From assembly GCF_005377625.1 (NCBI RefSeq), contig NZ_CP040098.1:1667501-1731500 (forward strand): a stretch of DNA of 64,000 nucleotides. Reading direction: 5' to 3'. Positions 20,405 to 30,905 of the stretch are shown here, one piece after another. Below the pieces are notes generated by a model that was not told where the DNA came from, ran no database searches, and saw only the letters and a list, made by a program, of their open reading frames with translations. Both the position numbers and the translations under genes were made by a program. The stretch is from Desulfoglaeba alkanexedens ALDC. GTDB taxonomy: Bacteria > Desulfobacterota > Syntrophobacteria > Syntrophobacterales > DSM-9756. Within the stretch, counting starts at the first letter, position 1. Each line of letters opens with the position of its first letter.

Positions 20405-21118
20405 TCAGCGAACGATGCGCTTCACCTGGCTCTGGTAGCGCCGGTAAACGTCCCGGGCCAGTGCGCTCAGCGACTCTTCCACGGCCGCAGGTCGGGGAAG
20501 GCTCAAGGGTTCCGGCAGCCCGAAGCGGGTGAGGGTCTGCTTCTGGAAGTGGAGTTTCTGTTCCACGGAAGCCATTTCTTCCGGCGTGAAATTCTCGCCC
20601 AGGAAGTGCTTCTGTTCCACCGCGCAAACGTCCAGGTTTTTCAGAAAGTTGAGGATCGTCAAGAGGTCGAAGTTCTGGTGAAAGCTCTTGATGTTGTGAT
20701 TGACCGCCCGGCATTCGATTTCCAGATCTTCGTAGGCCTTTCGGTAGTCGTTCATCCAGGCGAAGAGCCGGCGGTAGGATTCCAGCACCAGCTTTCGGAA
20801 TTTGCCCTTGTCGGTGAGGGCCGACACCCGGATGAACCGGACCCCTCGGAAGGCCTGCTTTTCCAGGCAGTCGCGCCAAAAGGACGGCGAAGGAATCCGC
20901 AGCAGCTCGGCGCATCTCCCCAGCATGTCCGGGTGAAGCATGAGGAAACCCAGCCGCGCCATCCGCTGCCCGGTTTCGTCGGCCAACCGGCGCACCTCCG
21001 CCGCCTTCGCCTCCAGATCCTCCGTCTGGATCTCGATGATGCGGCGTTCCGTCAGGTAGTTTTCCAGAACCTCTTCTTTGACCTGCCGGGTGAGGCAACT
21101 GATGAGGTCGTCTTCCAT
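20405..21118 (-). CDS. Conserved hypothetical protein, helical
   Basis: I do not recognise the family. The 237-residue product is soluble and almost wholly helical, with coiled-coil character near the start (EDLEAKAAEVRRLADETGQR). There are no clear catalytic motifs and no signal peptide. It lies between a RecA-fold ATPase gene upstream (108-bp gap) and rmuC downstream (43-bp gap) on the same strand. It may therefore be a partner of the ATPase. GGAAAGGAG just before the ATG is a good ribosome-binding site, which supports the start. Confidence 0.7.
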   Translation of the reverse strand: MEDDLISCLTRQVKEEVLENYLTERRIIEIQTEDLEAKAAEVRRLADETGQRMARLGFLMLHPDMLGRCAELLRIPSPSFWRDCLEKQAFRGVRFIRVSALTDKGKFRKLVLESYRRLFAWMNDYRKAYEDLEIECRAVNHNIKSFHQNFDLLTILNFLKNLDVCAVEQKHFLGENFTPEEMASVEQKLHFQKQTLTRFGLPEPLSLPRPAAVEESLSALARDVYRRYQSQVKRIVR

Positions 21119-21226
21119 GGCGCTCCTTTCCGGACGATCCTCGAAGGAGCCGACCCATCGATCCCGCCCCGTTCAAGGCCTGTCGAAATCTCCTCGGCGG
21201 CCTTTCCGGGCGGGCGGCCTGGACTT

Positions 21227-21958
21227 TCAAGCCGTCAGCCTTCCGCGTTTTTGCTCCTTCAGCAGAAAGGTATGAGGATCCAGCGACACCGGGGCGGCTT
21301 CGGGCCTATAGCGATCATAGTGCTTGAGGACCGTGATCCGGATGTTTTCGGGTTCAGGTTCCAGCAGAAGAATCGCCTGAAACAGGTTGTCGATCTGGTC
21401 ACACGGATAGGGTATGCCGTTGTGGTTGGCCCTGTCAATGTGCCGGTGAGTCCGGCAGGACAACCAGATGGCGGCCCGGCGGTCCTCCGCGATCCGCTGC
21501 AACGCTTCCACGTGATCCCGGGACGCCCGTTCGAAGTCGATCCCGTCCACAACAATCAGATCGGGCCGGAACTGCACCTGGGCCTCAAGGTTTGCGAGTC
21601 CTTCGTCGAGTTTCTGCGGGCTGAAGGTCTGACGCATGAACGACATGATGAAGCGGGACGTTCCGATGGACCGGCGAAGCTCCAGGACCCGTTCACGGTC
21701 GCCGGGTCGTTCGGCCATGTGGTTCATCAGTTCCTCGTACCAGATTTTGATCTTTTCCGGCAGTTCGCCGATACACGCGTGCAGCACCTTCCGGCCCTGA
21801 AAGAGGTGTTCGATGGCGATGTGCGTCAGGCACGCCGTTTTGCCCACCCCGGTCCTGGCCATCAAGACGCCCATTTCACCGCTCTGGAGCGGGCTGCCGA
21901 GGGATTTGCGGATCATGACGGCAAGCGCCTCGGGGCTTGTCGGTCCTTCCGTGTTCAT
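21227..21958 (-). CDS. P-loop ATPase of the RecA/KaiC/DnaB-like fold, function unknown
   Basis: The 243-residue protein contains a Walker A loop (MARTGVGKTACLTHIA, about residue 33) and a Walker B-like strand (RPDLIVVDGIDF). It also has a sensor-like AAIWLSCRTHRH, resembling the RecA/DnaB/KaiC core without a helicase N-domain. It begins near residue 1 with an EALAVMIRKSLGSPL helix. It is the first gene of the minus-strand group that continues with the helical protein, rmuC and queF, after a region with GGAGAG ahead of the ATG. The substrate is unknown. Confidence 0.75.
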   Translation of the reverse strand: MNTEGPTSPEALAVMIRKSLGSPLQSGEMGVLMARTGVGKTACLTHIAIEHLFQGRKVLHACIGELPEKIKIWYEELMNHMAERPGDRERVLELRRSIGTSRFIMSFMRQTFSPQKLDEGLANLEAQVQFRPDLIVVDGIDFERASRDHVEALQRIAEDRRAAIWLSCRTHRHIDRANHNGIPYPCDQIDNLFQAILLLEPEPENIRITVLKHYDRYRPEAAPVSLDPHTFLLKEQKRGRLTA

Positions 21959-22098
21959 GGCGGTCTCTCCTTGAGTCTCCTGTAATCATTATAAAGGGCC
22001 CCTGCGTCAGTCCCCGGGTGTTCCCGCTCTTATAAACTAAATCATACACCAACAGTCGCCGGCGCGCACAGCCCCGTTTGTCCATCGTTCCCGGCGGG

Positions 22099-24177
<2,079 letters not shown>

Positions 24178-24223
24178 GATTTTCCTTCCTGTGTCCTCGA
24201 TCAATTTCCTCTTAGCGTTCCGA

Positions 24224-24255
24224 CAAAAAGAAACGGGCACACTGTCCGTGCCCGT
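24224..24255 (-). terminator. Rho-independent terminator after the LysM endopeptidase gene
   Basis: On the minus strand an 8-bp stem ACGGGCAC / GTGCCCGT with a 7-nt loop is followed by TTTCTTTTT. It separates the endopeptidase gene (ending 24345) from the EF-G gene, so EF-G must have its own promoter in the short remaining gap. Confidence 0.85.
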
Positions 24256-24344
24256 CGCGAACGTCGGCTATTAACAGAATCGTTTCAAAAAGAAAAGAGA
24301 AATGACGTTACAATTAAGTGGCAAAAAGGAAAAGGCGGTTCAAG

Positions 24345-25742
24345 TCACCTCAAGCGCAGGCGCATGCCCGGTTTCAAAGTGGCGGAGCGGTCGATTCCGT
24401 TCAGCCGGCAGATCCGTTCCACGGTCGTCCCGTGGCGCCTTGCGAGGGACCAAAGGTTGTCTCCCGGGCGGAGGGTGACGGAGCTCGCAACGGTCTTTGA
24501 CGGCTCCGACCGGGATTGAGAAGAGGGGATCTTCAGGGTGCTGCCGGCCTTGAGCGTCTCCCGTGACTGGATGCCGTTGGCGGCGCACAGAGCCTTCAAA
24601 GACACCCGGTGCTTCCTGGCGATCGCCCAGAGCGAATCACCCGGTGCCACCTTGTGAACCGTGAAAGGGCGCGCTTTGTTCGTTGCGCGTTGGGGCTTAC
24701 CCGGCGATGCACCGCTGTTTGGATGTGAAGCCACCAGTTGCCTCAGGTTAACGGATGCCACCTGGACGGGGCGTTCAGCGGGATTCAGCGGCGGTTGAAG
24801 CGTCTGCGCCAGATGGACCGGTTCCAGCTCGAATCCTCGCTTATAGAAGGCGAGACAGGTTCCGGGAGTGATCACGTCGTTTTCCTTCAGCCCGTTCCAC
24901 CGGCAAAGGTCTTTCAGACTGACCCCGAAGCTTCGCGCCAGGGACGGCAGCCCGGTTTCTGAACCGTTCGCGTAATAATGGACTCGTTTCGGCAGGTAAG
25001 CCTGCTGGGCAAGTTCGATCACGGCCTGCTGCCGAGAATCGTGCTTGTCCACGGATGCGGCCAGAGTGGACCAGGGGGTGTAGAATCGAACGTGGAAATG
25101 ATTCCGATGGTTGCGCGCGTGCCGGATGACCGCCTTGTCGAAACGGCTGCCCACGTCGAGAAAAATGCGGTCCAGGTAACCCTTGTCCCAGCCGCTTCTG
25201 AGGGCGTGGTCGTGGAAAAGCTTCTGAAGCTCGCGGTCCATGAAAATGTATTGCACCCGCCCGCTCTTCAGAAGATTTTCCATGAGTACCCAGGTTTTGG
25301 CCACGTCCAGGTTGGATGCGTCCATGAGGGCGAACCGCCCCAGGGGACGGTTGCCTCGGGCGTACATGCCGATGTCCGCGTCCCGGCCGTTCTGGTGGGA
25401 CTTGTGGCCGCAAAGCCGGCCGCCCCCGGACGCTGAAAGATCACCGATGAAGAGTTCACATGTGTTCGGGTATTCCCGCTGGACGGCTTCAACGGCATCC
25501 AGAAGGGTCCCGATCACCTCCGGCGTGGTGTAACTCCTGTCCGGGCTACCGATTCGGAAGCCGCGGAACTGATCCGGAAAGGGAATGCCGTTCACAAGCC
25601 GTCCGTGGTAGGGTTTCCCTGCGGCGATGGTCATGGCTTCCGAAGATGCGGGGAGTTGAATCCAAAGAAGGGCGATGGCGAAAGTGAGGATGGCGTGCGG
25701 TTTGAAACGAAAAAACCCGGCTTTGGGCCGTAAGGGTTCCAT
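24345..25742 (-). CDS. MepA-like (M74) murein endopeptidase with C-terminal LysM repeats
   Basis: The 465-residue protein starts with a basic segment and a hydrophobic signal peptide (ILTFAIALLWIQLPASSEA), so it is exported. Residues 40-225 match penicillin-insensitive murein endopeptidase, with the zinc-site motifs KSHQNGRDADIGMY and NHRNHFHVRF. This family cuts D-alanyl-meso-DAP crosslinks. A LysM-like unit near 255-305 and two clear LysM repeats (VAPGDSLWAIARKHRVSLKA near 365, and RPGDNLWSLARRHGTTVERI near 420) would hold it on peptidoglycan. E. coli MepA lacks LysM domains. The gene is followed by a terminator. Confidence 0.9.
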   Translation of the reverse strand: MEPLRPKAGFFRFKPHAILTFAIALLWIQLPASSEAMTIAAGKPYHGRLVNGIPFPDQFRGFRIGSPDRSYTTPEVIGTLLDAVEAVQREYPNTCELFIGDLSASGGGRLCGHKSHQNGRDADIGMYARGNRPLGRFALMDASNLDVAKTWVLMENLLKSGRVQYIFMDRELQKLFHDHALRSGWDKGYLDRIFLDVGSRFDKAVIRHARNHRNHFHVRFYTPWSTLAASVDKHDSRQQAVIELAQQAYLPKRVHYYANGSETGLPSLARSFGVSLKDLCRWNGLKENDVITPGTCLAFYKRGFELEPVHLAQTLQPPLNPAERPVQVASVNLRQLVASHPNSGASPGKPQRATNKARPFTVHKVAPGDSLWAIARKHRVSLKALCAANGIQSRETLKAGSTLKIPSSQSRSEPSKTVASSVTLRPGDNLWSLARRHGTTVERICRLNGIDRSATLKPGMRLRLR

Positions 25743-26314
25743 GTCCTCGTTCCCTCCGTGTGGGTTTCGACATGTATCCTGGCTCCGAGCGCAAAACGCC
25801 TCTTTCTTCCAAAGCTTGTTTCACAGGATCGATCGGGGTTTAGAGTGAAACTTTTCCCTCACTAGAAGAAAATCGGCAGGCTGTCAAACAACAAATTGGC
25901 TTTCCCATACGTGTTTCACGGGATCGATCGGGGTTTCGAGTGAAACTTTTCCCTAAGACCGTATCCTAGAACGCAGCATCAACCCTTTGTGGCAACGCAA
26001 TTTCGCATACTTAGCGTACCCAAAACCGCCAAAATAGGCATTCTCGGATACGCTCCAGCAATTCCCGTCGTTCCCAAAGTCCGGCTTGGGAACGCCCTCA
26101 TGGGAATTGAAGCTGGAGCTTCTGCACAGTTGTGTTCCTAAGCTGGAGCTTGGGAACAAGGTGGAAAACCCTCTGCCCTTCTGGGGATTGTGTGTCTGTT
26201 TTCTCGCGTAAAGGCGGAAAAGAAGGGGGTTCTCTGCGCGAAGATTCTGTGGTATGAGGCGGGCGCCCGGCGGGGGTATGGATGAGTTGACGGCGATTTC
26301 AGGCCGGCGGTGCC
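25743..26314. repeat. 572-bp intergenic region with three repeat families
   Basis: No gene is supported here. A 43-bp unit with inverted ends (GTTTCAC...GTGAAAC, core GGATCGATCGGGGTTT) occurs at about 25817-25859 and again at 25912-25954. Positions 26068-26160 hold GTTCCCAAGC palindromes and are an inverted copy of part of 18190-18305. Positions 26168-26210 are copy 2 of the 43-bp repeat seen at 186-228. The region lies between the divergent LysM endopeptidase and tadA genes, so their promoters should also be here, but I cannot place them. Confidence 0.75.
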
Positions 26315-26791
26315 GTGATGGATGATCGGTTGCAACACGAAGGCTACATGGACCTGGCCTTGGCGCAGGCGCGCAAGGCGTTAGAGGGAGGCGAGGTGCC
26401 CGTGGGGGCCGTTTTGGTGGACGAGGCCGGGACGGTCCTGGCCGAGGCTCACAACCGTTGCGTGGCGCTTTGCGATCCCACGGCCCATGCGGAAGTGCTG
26501 ACGCTGCGGAAAGCCGGAAACGTCCTGAAAAATTACAGGCTTACGGGTACGGTCCTTTACGTGACGCTGGAACCCTGTGCCATGTGCGTGGGGGCGCTGA
26601 TCCATGCCCGGGTGGCCCGGGTGGTTTATGGAACGGCGGATCCCCGTTCAGGAGCGGCCGGCAGCGTTGTGGCCTTGACAAATGTGCCGGCCTTCAATCA
26701 TCATATTGAGGTTGTCGGCGGCGTGAAGGCTCGGGAGTGTTCGGAACTTCTGCGGGCCTTCTTCCAGGCGCGGCGCGGCAATCGAAGTTGA
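26315..26791 (+). CDS. tadA: tRNA-specific adenosine deaminase
   Basis: TadA converts A34 to inosine in the wobble position of tRNA-Arg(ACG). The 158-residue product (starting at GTG 26315 or the adjacent ATG 26318) carries the cytidine-deaminase-fold zinc site, HAE in DPTAHAEVLTLRKA and PCAMC in LEPCAMCVGALIHARV. It also has the tRNA-contacting ARVARVVYGTADPRSGAAG segment typical of TadA rather than free-base deaminases. It ends just upstream of two serine tRNA genes. Confidence 0.95.
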   Translation: MMDDRLQHEGYMDLALAQARKALEGGEVPVGAVLVDEAGTVLAEAHNRCVALCDPTAHAEVLTLRKAGNVLKNYRLTGTVLYVTLEPCAMCVGALIHARVARVVYGTADPRSGAAGSVVALTNVPAFNHHIEVVGGVKARECSELLRAFFQARRGNRS

Positions 26792-26796
26792 GCTGC

Positions 26797-26892
26797 GGAG
26801 AGGTACCGAAGTGGCCGTAACGGGGTCGACTCGAAATCGACTTGTCCTGTGAAGAGCAGGGCACGTGGGTTCGAATCCCACCCTCTCCGCCA
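26797..26892 (+). tRNA. tRNA-Ser (anticodon CGA)
   Basis: A 96-nt class II tRNA with a GGAGAGG/CCTCTCC acceptor stem, a long variable arm, and GGTTCGAATCC in the T arm. The anticodon loop is CTCGAAA inside the stem GTCGA/TCGAC, giving CGA, which reads UCG. CCA is encoded at 26890-26892. It sits 5 bp after tadA and may share its transcript. Confidence 0.96.
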
Positions 26893-26930
26893 CATTCGAT
26901 GCAGGAATACGGCGGACCGCCGGCCTTTAC

Positions 26931-27024
26931 GGAGAGATGCCCGAGCTGGCTGAAGGGGCACGACTGGAAATCGTGTGTCCCGCCAAAAGCGGGACCGAGG
27001 GTTCGAATCCCTCTCTCTCCGCCA
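26931..27024 (+). tRNA. tRNA-Ser (anticodon GGA)
   Basis: A 94-nt class II tRNA with acceptor stem GGAGAGA/TCTCTCC, a long variable arm and an anticodon loop CTGGAAA in the stem CACGA/TCGTG. The anticodon GGA reads UCC and UCU. CCA is encoded. dnaX begins 48 bp downstream, so tRNA and dnaX may be transcribed together. Confidence 0.96.
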
Positions 27025-27072
27025 TTTCCTTACTATGGCCCGAAGACAGCGCCATGGAATTCCGATACCCGC

Positions 27073-28854
27073 ATGTCCTACCTGGTCTTAGCCCGCAAAT
27101 GGCGCCCCCAGACGTTGGATGAGGTGGTGGGTCAGCCCCACGTGACCCGGACCCTCGAAAACGCCATTCTGTCGCAGCGCATCGCTCACGCCTACCTGTT
27201 CACCGGAGCCCGGGGGGTGGGTAAGACGTCCGTCGCGCGGATCCTTGCGAAGGCCCTCAATTGCGAAGAGGGTCCGTCGCCTCGGCCGTGTAACCGGTGC
27301 AGCAACTGCCGGGAAATCACCCGCGGAAACGCGGTGGATGTGCTGGAAATCGACGGCGCGTCGAACCGGGGTATAGACAGTATCCGGGAACTCCGCGAGA
27401 CGGTCCGATACCGGCCGGCCAAGAGCGCCTACAAGGTCTACATCATCGACGAAGTGCACATGCTGACGGCCGAAGCCTTCAACGCGCTTCTCAAAACCCT
27501 CGAGGAACCGCCGCGTCATGTGCTGTTCGTCTTGGCCACCACCGAACCGCACAAGATTCCGGCGACCATTCTCAGCCGCTGCCAGCGCTTCGATTTCCGG
27601 AGAATTCCGGCGAAGCTCGTGACGGACCAGCTGAAACGGATCGTGGATGCCGAGGGGGCGTCCTTTTCCGATTCGATCCTTTACGCCATCGCCCGGGAAG
27701 CGGAAGGCAGCATGCGGGATGCCCAAAGCCTGCTGGAGCAGCTTTTGGCGTTCCGCGGCGAGGGGATGAACGATGAAGAAATCCTGGACATTCTGGGCGT
27801 AGTTGACCGTCGCAGTGTTTACCGTGTCGGGAAGGCCGTCCTGGACGGCGACACCGCAGCCTGTCTGCAGGTGGTGGAAGACCTTTACCGGCGGGGCGTC
27901 GACAGCAAGCGGTTCTGCCAGCAACTGGCCGAATACTTCCGGGGGCTTCTGTTTCTCTCCTTGGACGAAGGCGGCGGCCGGGGCTGGTTGGATGTTCCGG
28001 AAGAGGAACGGGCGGTGCTCAAGGAAGAGTCGCAGCGCACGACTTCCGAGCAGCTTTACCTTTACTTCCAGGTGATGCTCCAGGGGGAGGAGGACATCCG
28101 GCGTTCGACGCTGCCGCGGATCGCCCTCGAGATGCTGCTGCTGCGGATGACGCAACTCCCGCGGCTGGAATCCTTGGAAAAGCTGCTCGAAAAACTGGAA
28201 CGGCTCGAAGGGGCGCCGCCCGGTTCAGACCGGTGCCGGGAGGATACGGCTCGGGCGGAAGCCTCCCCGCCGGCACGCCCCCGGCCGTCGGCGCCCGCTC
28301 CGGCTTCCCCGTCCTTTGAGCCGGAAGAGGAGGCACCGTGGGGACTTCAGCCGCCTCTTCCTGAAGGCGTTGCCGGTTCCGCGCCGCCTGGCGAATCCTT
28401 GGAGGAAGCAGCCCCCCCGCCGTTTCCGGCGTCGCCTTCCGGAAAAGCAGGGCCCGTTCGGGATCCGGTGGAGGACTGGGCCGGCTTCTTGAAGTGGCTC
28501 GCAGAGCGCCACGCCGTCCTGGCGGCCAAGCTGGACGAAAGCAAGGTGCGACGCGCCGGCGGCGATGCGCAGCGCCTGGTGATCGATGTTTTGGAAGTCT
28601 ACGAGGACAGTCTGAAAGGCCCTGAAACCCGGAACCTTCTTTCCCGGCTGGCCGGGGAATACTTCGGGCGGGACGTTTCGTGGGACGTTCGATCCCAGCC
28701 GGCGGTTATGAAGAACGGGGCCGTCTCCAAGGGCCGGGAAGCGCGCGACCATCCCAGGCGCCTGGTGCTCGAAAACCCGGGGGTTCAGCAGGCGCTGGAA
28801 ATCCTCGGCGGCGAACTGGTGGAAATCCGTCCCCGCCGGCCCGAGGGGAAATAA
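27073..28854 (+). CDS. dnaX: DNA polymerase III subunits gamma/tau
   Basis: DnaX is the clamp-loader ATPase and organiser of the replisome. The product from ATG 27073 (593 residues) starts MSYLVLARKWRPQTLDEVVG. It has Walker A FTGARGVGKTS, a zinc module (CEEG.., CNRCSNC), Walker B VYIIDEVHML and the SRC motif. Residues 395-470 are Pro/Ala-rich and link to a tau-like C-terminal domain. No A-rich frameshift site like that of E. coli is visible, so a separate gamma form is not predicted. Frames extending upstream run through the tRNA genes and are rejected. dnaX-ybaB-recR is a conserved order. Confidence 0.95.
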   Translation: MSYLVLARKWRPQTLDEVVGQPHVTRTLENAILSQRIAHAYLFTGARGVGKTSVARILAKALNCEEGPSPRPCNRCSNCREITRGNAVDVLEIDGASNRGIDSIRELRETVRYRPAKSAYKVYIIDEVHMLTAEAFNALLKTLEEPPRHVLFVLATTEPHKIPATILSRCQRFDFRRIPAKLVTDQLKRIVDAEGASFSDSILYAIAREAEGSMRDAQSLLEQLLAFRGEGMNDEEILDILGVVDRRSVYRVGKAVLDGDTAACLQVVEDLYRRGVDSKRFCQQLAEYFRGLLFLSLDEGGGRGWLDVPEEERAVLKEESQRTTSEQLYLYFQVMLQGEEDIRRSTLPRIALEMLLLRMTQLPRLESLEKLLEKLERLEGAPPGSDRCREDTARAEASPPARPRPSAPAPASPSFEPEEEAPWGLQPPLPEGVAGSAPPGESLEEAAPPPFPASPSGKAGPVRDPVEDWAGFLKWLAERHAVLAAKLDESKVRRAGGDAQRLVIDVLEVYEDSLKGPETRNLLSRLAGEYFGRDVSWDVRSQPAVMKNGAVSKGREARDHPRRLVLENPGVQQALEILGGELVEIRPRRPEGK

Positions 28855-28913
28855 GGCCGGGCGGAGCGGCCCGAGCGTCTCCCTTCGGCGGCATGTGAGG
28901 AGGTCGAACGAAG

Positions 28914-29240
28914 ATGATGAAAGGCATAAATCCCATGCAGCAGGTGAAGACGCTGCAGAAGAAATTGGCCCAGGTGCAGGAAGAACTGGCTCAGAAGACC
29001 GTGGAGACTTCCGCGGGCGGCGGTATGGTGACGGTGGTGGCCAATGGGCGGCAGGAAGTGGTGAAAATCACCATCGACCGCCAGGTGGTGGACCCCGAAG
29101 ACGTGGAAATGCTCGAGGATCTCGTCCTGGCCGCCGTAAACGATGCGCTCAAGAAAGCCCAGGAGATGGCGGCGGCGGAGATGGGAAAGCTCATGGGCGG
29201 CCTCAACCTTCCCGGCCTGAACCTCCCGGGTCTATTCTGA
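28914..29240 (+). CDS. ybaB: YbaB/EbfC nucleoid-associated protein
   Basis: The 108-residue DNA-binding protein is the normal YbaB size. It begins [20 protein letters not shown], continues with the VEGEAGGGMV-like stretch ([20 protein letters not shown]), and ends with a Gly/Leu/Pro tail ([14 protein letters not shown]). YbaB/EbfC dimers form tweezer-like DNA-binding proteins. The ATG at 28914 (or 28917) follows GAGGAGG. The position between dnaX and recR is the family's usual place. Confidence 0.95.
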   Translation: MMKGINPMQQVKTLQKKLAQVQEELAQKTVETSAGGGMVTVVANGRQEVVKITIDRQVVDPEDVEMLEDLVLAAVNDALKKAQEMAAAEMGKLMGGLNLPGLNLPGLF

Positions 29241-29265
29241 CCGCGGCGGACGGAGAACGGCTTCC

Positions 29266-29874
29266 ATGGCGAAAGACGCCTACCCACCGACGCTTCAGGA
29301 GCTGATCCGCCGCTTGAGCCGACTGCCGGGGCTCGGGGAAAAGAGCGCCGGCCGGATCGCCATGCACCTGCTGCGCGCTTCCGATGAGGAAGCCTTCGCG
29401 CTGGCCGATGCGGTCCGCCGGGTGAAAGAGCGGATCCACACCTGCCCGAAATGCTTTCACTTCACCGACGGCGACGTGTGTTCCATCTGCCGGGATCCGG
29501 CAAGGGCGACGGGGGAACTCTGCGTGGTGGAAACCACCGCCGATCTGCTGGCGATTGAAGACTCAGGGGCCTACCGGGGGCGTTATCACGTGCTCCAGGG
29601 GGCGCTCGCCCCCATCGACGGCGTGGGCCCCAGGGATCTGCGGATCGAGGAACTCCTGAAGCGCATCGAAGCGGAAGGCATCCGGGAAGTCATCATCGCC
29701 ACCAATCCCAGTTCGGAAGGTGAGGCCACGGCCCACTACCTCATGAAGCTCCTGGAGAAACGACCCGTCAAGCTGAGCCGGATCGCCTTCGGGATTCCCA
29801 TGGGCGGGGACCTCAAGTATACGGACAAGGTGACGCTGGAAAAAGCCCTTTCGGGGCGGCGGCAAGTGAATTGA
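29266..29874 (+). CDS. recR: Recombination protein RecR
   Basis: RecR forms ring-shaped complexes with RecO and/or RecF that load RecA at gaps. The 202-residue product has an N-terminal helix-hairpin-helix (LSRLPGLGEKSAGRIAMHLL), a CPKC...CSIC zinc finger, and a Toprim domain starting LCVVETTADLLAIE. A C-terminal Walker B-like segment ends at RIAFGIPMGGDLKYTDKVTL. It is the third gene of dnaX-ybaB-recR, 25 bp after ybaB. Confidence 0.97.
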   Translation: MAKDAYPPTLQELIRRLSRLPGLGEKSAGRIAMHLLRASDEEAFALADAVRRVKERIHTCPKCFHFTDGDVCSICRDPARATGELCVVETTADLLAIEDSGAYRGRYHVLQGALAPIDGVGPRDLRIEELLKRIEAEGIREVIIATNPSSEGEATAHYLMKLLEKRPVKLSRIAFGIPMGGDLKYTDKVTLEKALSGRRQVN

Positions 29875-30058
29875 AGCGCAAATTCGCTTGATTCGTACCT
29901 GGGTTGGTGGCTATAAGTGCATCACTCGGCAGTGCGGTTCAGTGTTGCGGCGATAGGTTCGTTGGTGCGCCGAGAGGTGCGGTCTTGAACGGGCCATCCG
30001 GGTATTCCTTCCATCAGCGGACAGATTCCTGCTTGATTTTCCAGACGGAGATATGTCG

Positions 30059-30607
30059 ATGATCGAAATTCGTTTTCATGGCCGTGGGGGACAGGGCGCG
30101 GTGACGTCGGCGGAATTGACGGCCCTGGCCGCCATCGAACAGGGAAAGTTCGCGCAGGCGTTTCCGAGTTTCGGGCCGGAACGGCGGGGGGCGCCGGTGA
30201 TGGCCTTCGTCCGGGTGAGCGACACGCAGATCCGAACGCGGGAAAAGGTGTACAGCCCCCATATCGTGGTGGTCCTGGATTCCACGCTGCTTCAGATTGT
30301 GGATGTGGAAGCCGGGACGGGAGACGACGGCCTGGTGGTGCTCAACACCCGGATGTCCGCTCCGGAAGTTCGTGAACAAATGGGCCTGAAACGCCGGCTG
30401 GCGCTTGTGGATGCGAGCACCATCGCCATGGAGACCATGCGGGTGCCCATCACCAACACCACCATGCTGGGAGCGCTGGTGAAAGCCTCCGGGCTGATGC
30501 CCATCGAGGCGCTGCGCGAGCCTATCCGCAACCGCTTCGGCCCCATCGCCGAAAAGAACATGGCGGCCTGCCTGCGCGCCTTTGAAGAAACGATCGTGGA
30601 GGATTGA
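30059..30607 (+). CDS. porC: Pyruvate:ferredoxin oxidoreductase, gamma subunit
   Basis: The enzyme interconverts pyruvate + CoA and acetyl-CoA + CO2 with ferredoxin, a central reaction in anaerobes. The gamma subunit begins [20 protein letters not shown], the standard start. ATG 30059 is chosen over 30053 because GGAG at 30047-30050 lies 8 bp before it. [16 protein letters not shown] is another family motif. The product has 182 residues. The gene order gamma-delta-alpha-beta is that of four-subunit archaeal/deltaproteobacterial enzymes. A related 2-oxoacid substrate cannot be excluded. Confidence 0.92.
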
Positions 30608-30610
30608 CCC

Positions 30611-30904
30611 GTGGCCAAAGAAACTGGAGCGGTAAGCTGGAAGGAACTGGAGCTGGGCTGCACGTTGGTGGAAGCCGGAAGCGCTTCTAAGCTCAAAACG
30701 GGCGACTGGCGGTCCATGAGGCCGGTCACCGATTTTGACCTGTGCATCAAGTGCGGCCAGTGTTACATCTTCTGTCCGGACATGGTCTATTCCCGCAACG
30801 AGGAAGGCTACTATATCGCCAACTACTACTACTGCAAGGGCTGCGGGATCTGCGCCCGGGAGTGCCCGAAGGACGCCATCAAGATGGTGCAGGAGGGGGA
30901 CTGA
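30611..30904 (+). CDS. porD: Pyruvate:ferredoxin oxidoreductase, delta subunit (2x[4Fe-4S])
   Basis: This 97-residue ferredoxin-like subunit passes electrons from the TPP site to external ferredoxin. It has two cluster motifs, CIKCGQCYIFCPD and CKGCGICARECPKD, each CxxCxxCxxxCP. Translation begins at a GTG (30611), 3 bp after the porC stop codon. The alpha subunit begins immediately after it. Confidence 0.94.
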   Translation: MAKETGAVSWKELELGCTLVEAGSASKLKTGDWRSMRPVTDFDLCIKCGQCYIFCPDMVYSRNEEGYYIANYYYCKGCGICARECPKDAIKMVQEGD

Positions 30905-30905
30905 T

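Noticed and set aside
21990-22000. A TATAAT box (minus strand) before the P-loop ATPase gene
   Set aside because: No acceptable -35 lies 16-18 bp upstream, so it is not called.
27073-28854. Programmed -1 frameshift site producing a gamma form of DnaX
   Set aside because: No A AAA AAG-type slippery sequence with a following hairpin is visible.
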